A stretch of DNA of 64,000 nucleotides from NORP259 sp041398705 (GTDB lineage: Bacteria; Planctomycetota; UBA1135; GCA-002686595): contig JAWKUI010000004.1 of the NCBI GenBank assembly GCA_041398705.1, forward strand, positions 124,001-188,000, read 5' to 3'. The notes below the pieces were generated by a model. It saw only the letters and a program-made list of their open reading frames with translations, was not told where the DNA came from and searched no databases. The position numbers were made by a program, and so were the translations under genes. This document shows positions 8,450 to 17,279 of the stretch, in pieces. How positions within the stretch are numbered: the stretch's first letter is position 1; the number at the start of each line of letters is the position of its first letter.

Positions 8450-9751
8450 ATGCGAAACCCCAAGACCCTTCTCTTCGCCGCCGGATCCGTGGTGCTCGCC
8501 GCGGGCGTGGCTTTCGCCTTCCAGGACAAGGGCCGCGAACTTTCGGACAAGGACCTGGCCAAGGTGTCCAAGGCCATGGGCGAATACTTCCAGGCCCGGG
8601 CGGAAAACAAGGATTCGATCTCCCCGCTGGGCGAGATCCACGAGTCGATCGCGGGCCTCGAGAAGAAGCTGTCCAAGGCCCGTTCGCAGAACCTGCTGGC
8701 CTTCCCCGACGATCTCGGCCGGGCGCTGTGGTTGTCCAACGACTACGGCAAGAAAAAGGTCAAGAAGGGCAAGGTCGATGAGCTCAAGTACACCGAGCGG
8801 TTCTACTCGAAAGAGAACCCGCTCAACTACGTCGTCGCCACGCCGGGCAAGTACAACGCCGCCGAAGCCTGGCCGCTGATCATCGCGATCCCGCCGGTGG
8901 ACCAGAGCCCGTCGCAGCACGTGACCGAGGAGTGGGGAGCGCAGGAACTGCGCGAAGGCGCGATCATCGCCGTGCCGAAGATGCCGGCGAAAGCCGAGGA
9001 GTGGATGGATCGTCCCGGCATGGCGGCGGTGATGAGCACCCTGCAACAGGTCTTCGAGAACTACGCCGTCGACTTCGATCGCGTGTACCTGGTCGGAACC
9101 GGTAAGGGCGTCGAATTGGCGCTTTCCCTGGCGGCGATGCGCCCCTTTGCGTTTGCGGGCGTGGCGGGCCGTCGCGGGGACTCGGGCACCGTCGGTCCCG
9201 AAGCTTTCGGCAACCTGCCGGTATACCTGACCGGTGCGGGATCCCAGGCCCAGGCGTTCGAGGAGAAGGCCAAGGGGCTCGGCATGACCACCGTGACGCT
9301 CAACGCCACCGCCGAGGTCGCCGACATCTGGACCTGGATGGGCGAACATCCGCGCAACTCTTATCCGAATTCGATCGAGTTCTGGCCCACCGTCAGCCTG
9401 ATCCGGTCCAACTGGCTGGAGATCGAACGCGGCAGCGCATCTGAGGGCGCGCACCTCAAGGCCGAGATCGACAAGGGCAGCAACACGATCACCATCGAAG
9501 GCGAAGGCGTGCCCGCCGTGGTGCTGCACCTGTCGGACGCCCTTGTCGACCTCGATCGGCCGGTGCGCATCGTCGCCAACGGCGCCTCCAAGGAGGTCTC
9601 GCCGGTGCGTAGCCTGACGCGCTTCCTCGACATGGCCTACTTCGCGCAAGCCGACCCCGGCCAGATCTACGTGGTCAGCGAGCAGGTCGACCTGCCCTTC
9701 CGCGCCGTGGGTGGCGAAAAGGGTGAGGGGGAAGAGGGCAAGAAGGAGTGA
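8450..9751 (+). CDS. Exported alpha/beta-hydrolase-fold protein lacking the nucleophile serine
   Basis: 433 residues. Signal peptide at residues 1-24 (MRNPKTLLFAAGSVVLAAGVA), then an N-terminal helical region and an alpha/beta-hydrolase core. The core shows the strand YVVATPGKYN, AWPLIIAIPP where the oxyanion strand normally sits, and FDRVYLVGTGKGVELALSLA, which is the nucleophile elbow. Active members have GxSxG there; this copy has G-T-G-K-G, with glycine in place of serine. It is probably a non-catalytic binding or scaffolding relative of planctomycete exported esterases. The C-terminal 130 residues form a beta-rich domain (VLHLSDALVDLDRPVRIVANG), ending in an acidic GEGEEGKKE tail. The last bases overlap the next gene as GTGA. 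Confidence 0.75.
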   Translation: MRNPKTLLFAAGSVVLAAGVAFAFQDKGRELSDKDLAKVSKAMGEYFQARAENKDSISPLGEIHESIAGLEKKLSKARSQNLLAFPDDLGRALWLSNDYGKKKVKKGKVDELKYTERFYSKENPLNYVVATPGKYNAAEAWPLIIAIPPVDQSPSQHVTEEWGAQELREGAIIAVPKMPAKAEEWMDRPGMAAVMSTLQQVFENYAVDFDRVYLVGTGKGVELALSLAAMRPFAFAGVAGRRGDSGTVGPEAFGNLPVYLTGAGSQAQAFEEKAKGLGMTTVTLNATAEVADIWTWMGEHPRNSYPNSIEFWPTVSLIRSNWLEIERGSASEGAHLKAEIDKGSNTITIEGEGVPAVVLHLSDALVDLDRPVRIVANGASKEVSPVRSLTRFLDMAYFAQADPGQIYVVSEQVDLPFRAVGGEKGEGEEGKKE

Positions 9752-11391
9752 GCTCCAAAGGCCCCGCTGGAGCATCAGGCGCCCCGCCCGCCCCCCCGGG
9801 CCGGCGGGGCGCCTTCGTATGGCTCACCTGTGTGACCCTGTCGGGGGCCGGCACGATGGTCGTCGAACTGTCCGCGGTGCGGCTGCTCGCGCCTTGGTTC
9901 GGTTCTTCGAACGGCGTCTGGACCCATGCGATCGGCGTGATCCTGATGGCTTTGGCCCTCGGGTACGCGGCGGGAGGACGGCTTTCCTCCCGGGGTCGGC
10001 CCGAAGCCCACGCGGCCCGGGTGCTCTTCGCCGCGAGCCTCTGGTGTGCCGCCCTGCCGTTCCTTGCCGGCCAGGTCGCGCCCTGGTTCCGGCCCGCGGA
10101 CGCCAGTCTGCATGGGGCTGGCGGCCTGCTGTTCTGGGGCAGCCTGGTCTGCGCAGCGTTGTTGTTCCTCGTGCCCGCCCTGCTGCTCGGCTGCGTGGCG
10201 CCTTTGGCGGTGCAAGGCCTGAGCCGGGCCCATGGGGAGTCCGCGGGTCAGGCCGGCGGCCACATCCTCGCGCTGTCGACCCTCGGTAGCCTGGTGGGCA
10301 CCTTCGCGACGACCTACTGGTGTTTGCCCGTGCTCGGCTTGCGCTGGACGTTCCTGCTCGCCGGTGGGCTTTTGGCCCTCGCCGCCACGCTGCTGCTGGT
10401 GGCCTCGCGCAGTCCGTGGACGGCGCTAGTGCTGCTGCCCGCGGCCGCTGGATGGCTGCCCGGGGCGCAACCGGCCGTGGGCGATGGGCAGCGCCTGATC
10501 GCCGAGGTGCAATCGCCCTATCAGTGGATCCGCGTGCTCGAGAGTGGCGCAGGCGAAACGCTCGAACGGCGGTTGGTGGTGAACGAAGCCCTCGATTCCT
10601 TCCAGTCGTTATGGCGTCCGGAGCCGGGGTTCATTGGACTCGGAAGCTACTACGACTACTTCGTGCCGCCCGCGTTCTGGGACCGCGGCGGCGACCGCTG
10701 GCGCGTGTTGATCCTGGGCTTGGGAGCGGGCACCGCGGTGCGGGTGCTCGAAGGCACTTTGCCCGCCGGGGTGGCGCTCGAAAGCACCGGCGTCGAACTC
10801 GATGCGGAGGTGGTCCGCCTCGGCCGCGAGTACTTCGAGTTGCAGGCGAACGTAGGGGACCGGCGCGTCTACAGCGGACAGGATGCGCGGGCGGTGCTCG
10901 CCGCCCTGCCGCGCGACTTCGACCAGATCCTCGTCGATGCCTATGCGAACAACGTCGAGATCCCACCGCACCTGTGCACGCGGGAGTTCTTCGCCGAGGT
11001 GCGGGAGCACTTGCGGCCGGGCGGTTGGGTGACGGCCAACGTCTCCGGTTTTGGGCTCGGCGATCCCGTGGTGAATGCGATGGCGCAGACCCTGGCCACC
11101 GGGATGCAGGGGGAGACCTTGGCCTTGGTGCTGCCCTTTTCGCGCAACGTGATGCTCTACGCCCGCAGGGAAGCGCCGCTGCCGCGGCCGGATGGCCCGG
11201 ACTTCTTGGTGGGGCCGGATGAGTTGCGCGCGCGCCTCGAGTGCGTGCGGCTCGATGGGTGCTGGCGCGTCTGGCAAGGCGGGGAAGTCGCGCCTTTGAC
11301 CGATGACCGGTCGCCGATGCAGCGTTTGCAGGACGCTTCGATCGCGTACGGGGTTGCGGGATGGATGCAGGCGCGGGAGGCGGGGCAGTGA
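9748..11391 (+). CDS. Membrane-fused spermidine-synthase-like protein
   Basis: 547 residues. The N-terminal half has six or seven predicted membrane helices (GAGTMVVELSAVRLLAPWFG opens the first, a motif typical of fused spermidine synthases). The C-terminal half is a Rossmann methyltransferase-like domain with the glycine loop VLILGLGAGTAVRVL, acidic ribose-binding residues in STGVELDAEVV, and FDQILVDAYANN, which in true spermidine synthases is the catalytic YDxIxxDxxD region. The aminopropyl-transfer residues are not convincingly conserved, so the substrate may not be putrescine. The GTG start at 9748 overlaps the upstream stop, and its own stop overlaps the next GTG, so three genes form a tight translational unit. 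Confidence 0.82.
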   Translation: MSSKGPAGASGAPPAPPGRRGAFVWLTCVTLSGAGTMVVELSAVRLLAPWFGSSNGVWTHAIGVILMALALGYAAGGRLSSRGRPEAHAARVLFAASLWCAALPFLAGQVAPWFRPADASLHGAGGLLFWGSLVCAALLFLVPALLLGCVAPLAVQGLSRAHGESAGQAGGHILALSTLGSLVGTFATTYWCLPVLGLRWTFLLAGGLLALAATLLLVASRSPWTALVLLPAAAGWLPGAQPAVGDGQRLIAEVQSPYQWIRVLESGAGETLERRLVVNEALDSFQSLWRPEPGFIGLGSYYDYFVPPAFWDRGGDRWRVLILGLGAGTAVRVLEGTLPAGVALESTGVELDAEVVRLGREYFELQANVGDRRVYSGQDARAVLAALPRDFDQILVDAYANNVEIPPHLCTREFFAEVREHLRPGGWVTANVSGFGLGDPVVNAMAQTLATGMQGETLALVLPFSRNVMLYARREAPLPRPDGPDFLVGPDELRARLECVRLDGCWRVWQGGEVAPLTDDRSPMQRLQDASIAYGVAGWMQAREAGQ

Positions 11392-11924
11392 GCGCCCGCT
11401 TGGTCCTGTGCCTGGCGGCCCTGTGCCTGTCCTCCGCCCATGTTCAGGACGCGGCCCGCGATCTGCAGGCCGGCCGTTACGCCGACGTGATCGCCGCCAC
11501 CGCCGAGGGGCCGGTGGGGGAGACGCAGGAGGCGGCCCGCCTACGGTACGAGTTGCGGCTGCAGGCCTTGCACCAAGCCGGGGATCTGGTCGGCGTTTGG
11601 GTGGCCGCCCAGTCGGTGCCTGGCGACTGCGGCCCCTACGCGCCCTTCCTGGCCGCGCGGGTGGCGGTCGACCTCGATCGACCCGCCGAAGCCCAGAAAG
11701 CCTTGGAGCGCTTGCGGGGAGCCCTGGAGGGCAAGCACGGGCTCGCCCCGGAAGCCGAGCAGTGGTACCGGGATCGTTTGGCCGACCTGGAGTCCAGGGT
11801 GGCCGAACGCGAACAGGTGTCAGAACGCACGGCGGGTCGGGTGCGAACGGCCCAAGGGGTGCTGGCGGGACTTGCTGGATTGCTCGCGCTGGCGCTCGTG
11901 GGCGGCTTGAGGCGGGTGCGCTAG
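11388..11924 (+). CDS. Exported, C-terminally anchored helical protein
   Basis: 178 residues from the GTG at 11388, which overlaps the preceding TGA (GTGA). N-terminal signal peptide (LVLCLAALCLSSAHVQD), a TPR-like helical middle (LQAGRYADVIAATAEGP; RPAEAQKALERLRGALEG), a coiled stretch rich in Glu and Arg, then a C-terminal transmembrane helix (LAGLAGLLALALVGGLRRVR) with a basic end. The topology suggests an extracytoplasmic domain held by its C-terminus. It belongs to the same unit as the spermidine-synthase-like gene. No named family recognised. Confidence 0.7.
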   Translation: MSARLVLCLAALCLSSAHVQDAARDLQAGRYADVIAATAEGPVGETQEAARLRYELRLQALHQAGDLVGVWVAAQSVPGDCGPYAPFLAARVAVDLDRPAEAQKALERLRGALEGKHGLAPEAEQWYRDRLADLESRVAEREQVSERTAGRVRTAQGVLAGLAGLLALALVGGLRRVR

Positions 11925-11994
11925 GGAGTCTTAGCCAAGAAACCGGCCTGGGATGCCTTGGGCTTCCCGGGCCGTTCGAATCGCCAATCGCGTC

Positions 11995-14508
11995 CTACTC
12001 GAAGAGAAGGCTGACCGCGTTGGTGAAGTTGCTGCTGCCGCCGTTCTCGCGGTGCCAGGCCTGGAAGGTCCAGGTGGAGCCCGCCGTGGCAGCCACATTG
12101 CCGGTGGGGGTGCGCAGGCTGGAGGGGTTGATCGTGAGTTCCCCAAGCCGGTCGTTCCGGTGAAGAACACTTCCGGTCCGAGGTTGTAGCGGCCGATCGG
12201 GCCGCCCAAGAGGCACAGCAGGCCGGTGCTACCGGGGATCGTGCCGCCACTGGTTCCTCCCTGTCCAGCCAGGAAGTAGCCGAACTGGTTCAGGGGCATG
12301 CCCTCCGCGTGCAGGGTCTTCTGGGTGCCGGTCGATGGGGTGCCGTACGCCGTAATGAAGCCGTATCCACCGGTCGAGTTGGGGGAACCGAAGCAGTACT
12401 GCCTAGCAGGCGAGTCCAACGTGTTGGACCATACGATGGCGCCCGTTTGCTGGTAGTTCGTGCCGTTCGAGTACGTGTAGGAGACGCCGACATAGCGACT
12501 GGAGGTGAACCCGCCGGACCAGCGAGAACAGCTGCCGACTGGCCGGGCCCCGTAGACTCCGGTGGTCGGCAGCGTCGCACGGCGCTCGCTCATGGCCCAC
12601 TGGTGTTGGTTGGTCCAGTTCAGGATCGTGGTGTAGCAGGAGTAGGTGGTGGCCTGATCCCACTCCACGCAGCTCACCGCCCAGCGGTTCGCCATGGTCG
12701 CGATGGAAGGGTAGCGGTCCCTGTTGCCCAGGTCGATGTGGGCCCAGGCGTTCAATCGCGCTTCGGAGAAGCCGTGGTGTCCTGCACCGCGAAAGCCCAG
12801 GTTCCATACGTGAAGGTTCCCGGGTTGAGGAAGTAGACGGCCAATGCGCTCATGGGCAGAGCCGCCACAGGGCGGTTGTCCGCAAGTTGCGGGTCCCCGA
12901 TATCCAAGGATCCGACGTACCACCCCGAGTTAATATGGAACAGGGTCGTCAGGGGAGTGAGGAAGCTGAAGGTCGGAGTCAAGCGCGCTGTTTTGACTTG
13001 TGAAAGCGCTGTGGCGGATTCATAGCCCAGGCAGGCTACGGTCCATTCGTCGACGGTTCCCCTGGACTTGGATATATGGACTTCGCTGTCATCGATACCG
13101 CTGATGGAGGCAAACCCCCAGGTGGTTCCGAGCGAGGCCCACCGTGGTGCTGAGCGGGACGACGGGGGTGACAATGCGACCACGGATTCGAGTGTAGCCC
13201 GGGCTGCCCGAGAACGCCCGGGTCCACACCACGCCGAAGTTGCCCGTACCTTGGTAGGACCCGCCCACATCGCATTGCGTATCCTCCCAGGAGGAATTTC
13301 CCGAGCCTAGGGTGAACACCGGGCTCAACAGTCCGGCGTTGTCATCGTCGAAGGTGCGTCCGGTGACTTCCGTGTAGCCGGAGGCGTTCTCGAACAGATA
13401 CGTGGAAAGGAATTGGGCGGCTGGAGTGCACGATGCCACGGTGGGCGCTGGGTGCAATTCGCGGAGGTGAAGTCCACGTATGCCCGATCGACGAGGAGCC
13501 AGTGCTCGAATCGAAGAAGTCTACCAGCACGTCGTTGTCGGTGGCGGAGAACTCGCTCTGGTAGCTGAAGGCGAACAGGTTCGAGGTGGTGATGTACGCT
13601 ACGTCCGAGTATTCCAGATCGTGGGTGTAGCCAGCGTTGATCCCAAAGGTGCTGAACAGGGGGTCGACTACGATCGGGCCCTGGGCGTTCGACATGAACT
13701 GCGCGGGCACGGTGAGTTGCACCTGGCCGTTTGCGAAGTCAATCGGAAGTGCCAATTGCTTGCCAGCCTGGTCATAGACGAGCGCGTGTTCGTACAGAAC
13801 GCCGCCCCTTTGGTTCCCAAAGAGCCAGCCGTCCCCATGGCGTTGGGCCACCAGGTCCGTCGCCAAATCGAGGTTCAGGGTAAGCGGGCTGTTACTGGCG
13901 GACACGTCGACGGAGAAACTCTGCTCCACCCCGTCGAGGGAGAGGTCGTACCACGCCTGCACCGGCCCACGATCCAGGGACCAGCGGTCGCCTGTGCGCT
14001 CAGGGGCTTTGGCGCGGGTCAGTTCTAGGGATTCTCCTTGGTAGGTGGCGCTTTCCAGGCGCATGGTCACGGGCCAGTTGCGCTCGGCATCGCTGCCGAG
14101 GAAGGGGGCGAAGGTGAACCCTTCCGTGCTGAGGCTGGCTTTGTAGTTCTTGCCCATGGCCCAGAGCACATCGCCACGCACGTCGTAGCCGACGTGGCGC
14201 TGCGGGGCCGAGCCGGGAGCAAACTCCAACGGCGGCGGGGTCGGCTCATCGGCGCCCATTTCAGGGAGGGGCTGGGGCGCGATGGCCGCATAATCGGCCT
14301 GGGGGCCGGCATCCATGCCGGGGAGGGCACCATCGACGTTGAGGGAGAGGTCCGGCGCTTGCATCGGGCCCCGGAGGGCAACGGGCGAGGCGGCATGCGC
14401 GGATTGGGGGTTCACCGCCGGTTCCACCGTTTGAGCCGAGGTGAGCGCGGGGAGCAGGGCCAGGCCCGCTAGCCAGCCGCAAGAGTGTGTGTACGGGAGC
14501 TTCATCAT
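11995..14508 (-). pseudogene. Exported surface-type protein gene broken by about five frameshifts
   Basis: One coding sequence can be followed leftward only by changing frame repeatedly. From the ATG at 14508 a signal peptide (MKLPYTHSCGWLAGLALLPA) leads into a long domain that stays in frame to about 13.5 kb. The sense then passes to another frame (YVDFTSANC), to a third near 13.45 kb (SGYTEVTGRTFDDDNAGLLS), to a fourth near 13.15 kb (SGIDDSEVHISKSRG), to a fifth near 12.78 kb (WDQATTYSCYTTILNWTNQH), and near 12.15 kb to the final stretch GNVAATAGSTWTFQAWHREN, ending at a TAA at 11995. The fragments join into one plausible exported protein of about 830 residues. G+C is visibly lower than in the flanks. 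Either a decaying gene or an error cluster in the assembly. Confidence 0.75.
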
Positions 14509-14698
14509 CTTTGGGTGGTTGCAGTGGGTGGACATGAGGTCGGGTACCCCTTTAGGAAGCGCAGAATGGCCACGGCTTCCCTCACCCCAATGGAATGGCG
14601 CGCGGATCGCACTTCCAGCCCCCGCCCTGAGGCCTCTTTTTGATGCATACCCACTGGGGCCCCAGCGTTGCGTGGATACTCGAATAAATTCGCAGGGG

Positions 14699-14724
14699 AA
14701 GTGGGCCGGGATCCCGGCCCACTT
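14699..14724. repeat. 26-bp perfect palindrome
   Basis: The half-site AAGTGGGCCGGGA is followed immediately by its exact reverse complement, with no spacer. It lies in the gap between the HEAT-repeat gene terminator (14751-14790) and the start of the frameshifted exported-protein gene. It could be an operator for that gene or a hairpin in its leader; no T tract follows on either strand, so it is not a classical terminator. Confidence 0.7.
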
Positions 14725-14750
14725 GGGCTCCCCGGATGGTGGGAAGTTAC

Positions 14751-14790
14751 AAAAAAAGGCCCGGCGACGCAGGTGCGCCGACGGGCCTTG
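14751..14790 (-). terminator. Rho-independent terminator of the HEAT-repeat gene
   Basis: On the minus strand, 17 bases after the TAG stop, an AAGGCCCGtCGgCG stem closes on its complement around a short loop and is followed by seven T residues. Textbook intrinsic terminator. Confidence 0.9.
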
Positions 14791-14806
14791 AGTCAACGAC
14801 CTGGGA

Positions 14807-16957
14807 CTACAGGAGGTCCAGGATACCGGTGCCTTCTTCGCCGGTCAGGGTGACCGTGTTGGCGCGGTAGTTGATGTTGATGGAGATCTTGGAGTTCCAG
14901 GGGAAGAGCTCCTTGTCGCACACGATGCCGAGGGCGACCGCGGCGAAACCGCGGGCGGTCTGGGTCTTGCTCGAGTCAGCGAGCATCTCCAGGAGCTTGT
15001 CCACCGAGTCCTTGTCACCGATGGTGCCGAGGGCGCTGGCGATGGCGGCCTGCGACGACAGCGACTTGGCTTCGCCGAGCATCTTCAGCAGGTTCGGAAC
15101 GGTCGACTTGTCGCCCAGGAGGCCGAGGGCCACCGCCGCCTGCTTGAGCAGCTCGGGGCGGAAGGCGGAACCTTCCAGGATCTCTTGGATACGTTGCTTG
15201 GCCTGGGTGTACCCCATGAGGCCGAGGGCCACCGCGGCGTGACCGCGGGTTTCGTCGCTACCGCCGAAGAAGTCGAGCTTCTTGAGGATCAAGTCGGCGC
15301 TCGAGGTGTCCTTCAGAAGGCCCAGGCCCAGCATGTAGGCACCGGCTTCCGAGGGGGTCTTGCAGTCTTCGCACTCGGTCTTGAGGGCGGCCAGGGCGGC
15401 GCTGTCGAGCACACCTTGGCTGGCATCCGCCAGGGCGCGGCCGTGCACGCCGAGGGCCAGGCCGGCCCAGGCACGCTGCTCGCCCTTCGCCTTCGCCATG
15501 CGCGAGACGATCGCCTTGCGCATGTCGTCGCGGGCTCCCGCGGGGTCCTCGATATCCTTGCCTTGCGCGTCCTTCTCCGGAGCGGTGCGCGCCGCGGCCT
15601 GGGCCATGGCGATCAGCGCATACCGGCGACCTTGCTGGTCCCCGTCCTTGGTCAGGCGCTCGAGGGCGGCCTGGGCCAAAGCGTGCGGCGACTTCTTGTT
15701 GCTCGACTTGCGGGCATCGGCCACTTGGCCCATGGCCAGGATCGCCGACTGCTGGATCGAGACGTTGTACTTCGAGTGCTCGTCGACCACGTCGACCAGC
15801 ATCGTCAGCACCGCATCGCGCTCCTTCTCGAATTCACCGTTGCCATCCGCCAACAGGCGGGCCATGGCGGTCGGGACGTGGGCGCGCACCATGTAGTGGC
15901 GGGTGCGCGAGTTGGCCCGTTCCTTGGCTTCGTCGAGGTAGTCCATCAGCCAGGCGATCTGGCCTTGGCGCGTCTGGGCGGCCAGCGCGTTCAGGTCGGC
16001 ACCCTCCGGGGCTTCGGCCGTCAGCGATTCGAGCGGAGTCAGGCCGTAGGCCGTCATCGCCGCCACCTTGATGTCGCGGGTCGCGAAGCTCGGGGAGTTG
16101 AGCACCTCGACCAAAGTCGCGGCGATCTGCTTGCTGACGTTCGGGTCGCCGCAGCGGTTGCCGATCAGGCCCAGGCCGTAGGCCGCGAAGGCGCGGGTAC
16201 GCCACGGCACTTCGGTCTTGCCGAGCAGACGACGGGCGTCTTCGCTATCGGTCAAGAGCTGGGTCAGGATGTCCACCGAAGCGGGGTTCGCCAGGATGCC
16301 GAGGGCCACCGCAGCGGTCTCCGAGATCTCCTGGTTGCTGTCCTTCAGGAACTGCTTGATGATCTGCTCGAATTCCGAGGTGCCGCTCTCTTCCTTGGAG
16401 TCGCCGATCTTCGCCAGCGCGATCATCGCACCGGTGATGATGTCGTTGCCGCGCTCCTTCTCGAGCACCTTCTTGAGGGCCGGCACCACCTGACCGCGGA
16501 TCTGCTCCTCGGTCGGCTTCAGGGTGTTCTTGCCCTGGGCCTCGGTGCCTTTGCCGAGCAACCAGTCGCCGTCGCCGGTGATGACGCCGGAGGTCTGGAT
16601 GGCCTGCTTCAGGTTCAGGTACTGGTCCTTGTTGAAGCCCCACCAGAAGTCCCAAGTGGTCAGGTCGGGACCGACTTCACCGCCGCCGGTCATCGGACCT
16701 TGCGTGGTGCCGCCGGGGGCCGGAGTGCCACCGGGCGCGCCCGGGGTCGAGGGGCCAGGGGTGGAAGGGCCGCTGGGGCCGGGAGTGCCCGGGCCGCCGG
16801 GGCCAGGGGTCGCCGGTCCGCCGCCGGTGCCGCCGCCTCCCCCGGGCGGCACGGTATCACCGGGGCCCCGGTAGGTGCCGCCGTGTGCGCTTGCGTCCAC
16901 GGTGAACGCAAGGCTGCCGGCCAACAGGGCTGCGCCGATAAGCAGTGTCTTTTTCAT
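14807..16957 (-). CDS. Exported HEAT-repeat protein with Gly/Pro-rich linker
   Basis: 716 residues from the ATG at 16957; upstream frame extension lacks coding character. Signal peptide MKKTLLIGAALLAGSLAFTV is followed by AHGGTYRGPGDTVPP and then by about 60 residues of Gly/Pro/Thr-rich linker. A short conserved-looking block (TTWDFWWGFNKDQYLNLKQA) precedes a long alpha-solenoid of HEAT repeats, visible as repeated AAVALGxLG / AAIASALGTIGD / FAAVALGIVCD units to the C-terminus. HEAT solenoids bind proteins; no catalytic motif is present. A TATTAT box at 17079-17084 gives a leader of about 115 nt, and a strong terminator follows the stop, so it is monocistronic. Confidence 0.85.
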   Translation of the reverse strand: MKKTLLIGAALLAGSLAFTVDASAHGGTYRGPGDTVPPGGGGGTGGGPATPGPGGPGTPGPSGPSTPGPSTPGAPGGTPAPGGTTQGPMTGGGEVGPDLTTWDFWWGFNKDQYLNLKQAIQTSGVITGDGDWLLGKGTEAQGKNTLKPTEEQIRGQVVPALKKVLEKERGNDIITGAMIALAKIGDSKEESGTSEFEQIIKQFLKDSNQEISETAAVALGILANPASVDILTQLLTDSEDARRLLGKTEVPWRTRAFAAYGLGLIGNRCGDPNVSKQIAATLVEVLNSPSFATRDIKVAAMTAYGLTPLESLTAEAPEGADLNALAAQTRQGQIAWLMDYLDEAKERANSRTRHYMVRAHVPTAMARLLADGNGEFEKERDAVLTMLVDVVDEHSKYNVSIQQSAILAMGQVADARKSSNKKSPHALAQAALERLTKDGDQQGRRYALIAMAQAAARTAPEKDAQGKDIEDPAGARDDMRKAIVSRMAKAKGEQRAWAGLALGVHGRALADASQGVLDSAALAALKTECEDCKTPSEAGAYMLGLGLLKDTSSADLILKKLDFFGGSDETRGHAAVALGLMGYTQAKQRIQEILEGSAFRPELLKQAAVALGLLGDKSTVPNLLKMLGEAKSLSSQAAIASALGTIGDKDSVDKLLEMLADSSKTQTARGFAAVALGIVCDKELFPWNSKISININYRANTVTLTGEEGTGILDLL

Positions 16958-17078
16958 AGCGTTGAGTTGGGTTACGGGGGGTACCGTTGGCTTGCAGCAT
17001 GGTGCGGGGAGAGTGGTACCCGGACTCTGCACCTGGGCCACAGGGCGCAAACCCCGTGCCGAAGCCGACGTACCTTGC

Positions 17079-17107
17079 ATAATAGGGCTCTGGAGCCCGT
17101 TTGCACA
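17079..17107 (-). promoter_or_regulatory. Putative promoter of the HEAT-repeat gene
   Basis: Minus strand: TGTGCA, 17 bases, TATTAT. The -10 box is strong, the -35 weak. It lies in the 322-bp divergent gap 16958-17279, which also holds the start region of the histidine kinase gene; I saw no clear promoter for that gene and no further gene in the gap. Confidence 0.4.
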
Positions 17108-17279
17108 GGGAACCGGGGTTCACCTGGGAAGTTGTTCTTTGTGCCGTGTGGCCCCCTGGTAACGCACTTTTCCCCCGGGGGTTCCGGAGCACCCCCCGCG
17201 TGTGCAAGCGGCGGGAAAGGGGCGTCGCCGCGCCGGAATGGCGGGGGAACCCGGTGCCCCGATCCGGCACACTGGGGCC

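Noticed and set aside
16690..16870. Collagen-like or repeat element in the Gly/Pro coding stretch
   Set aside because: It is the in-frame linker of the exported HEAT-repeat protein; irregular GP/TP spacing does not follow a strict GxY pattern.
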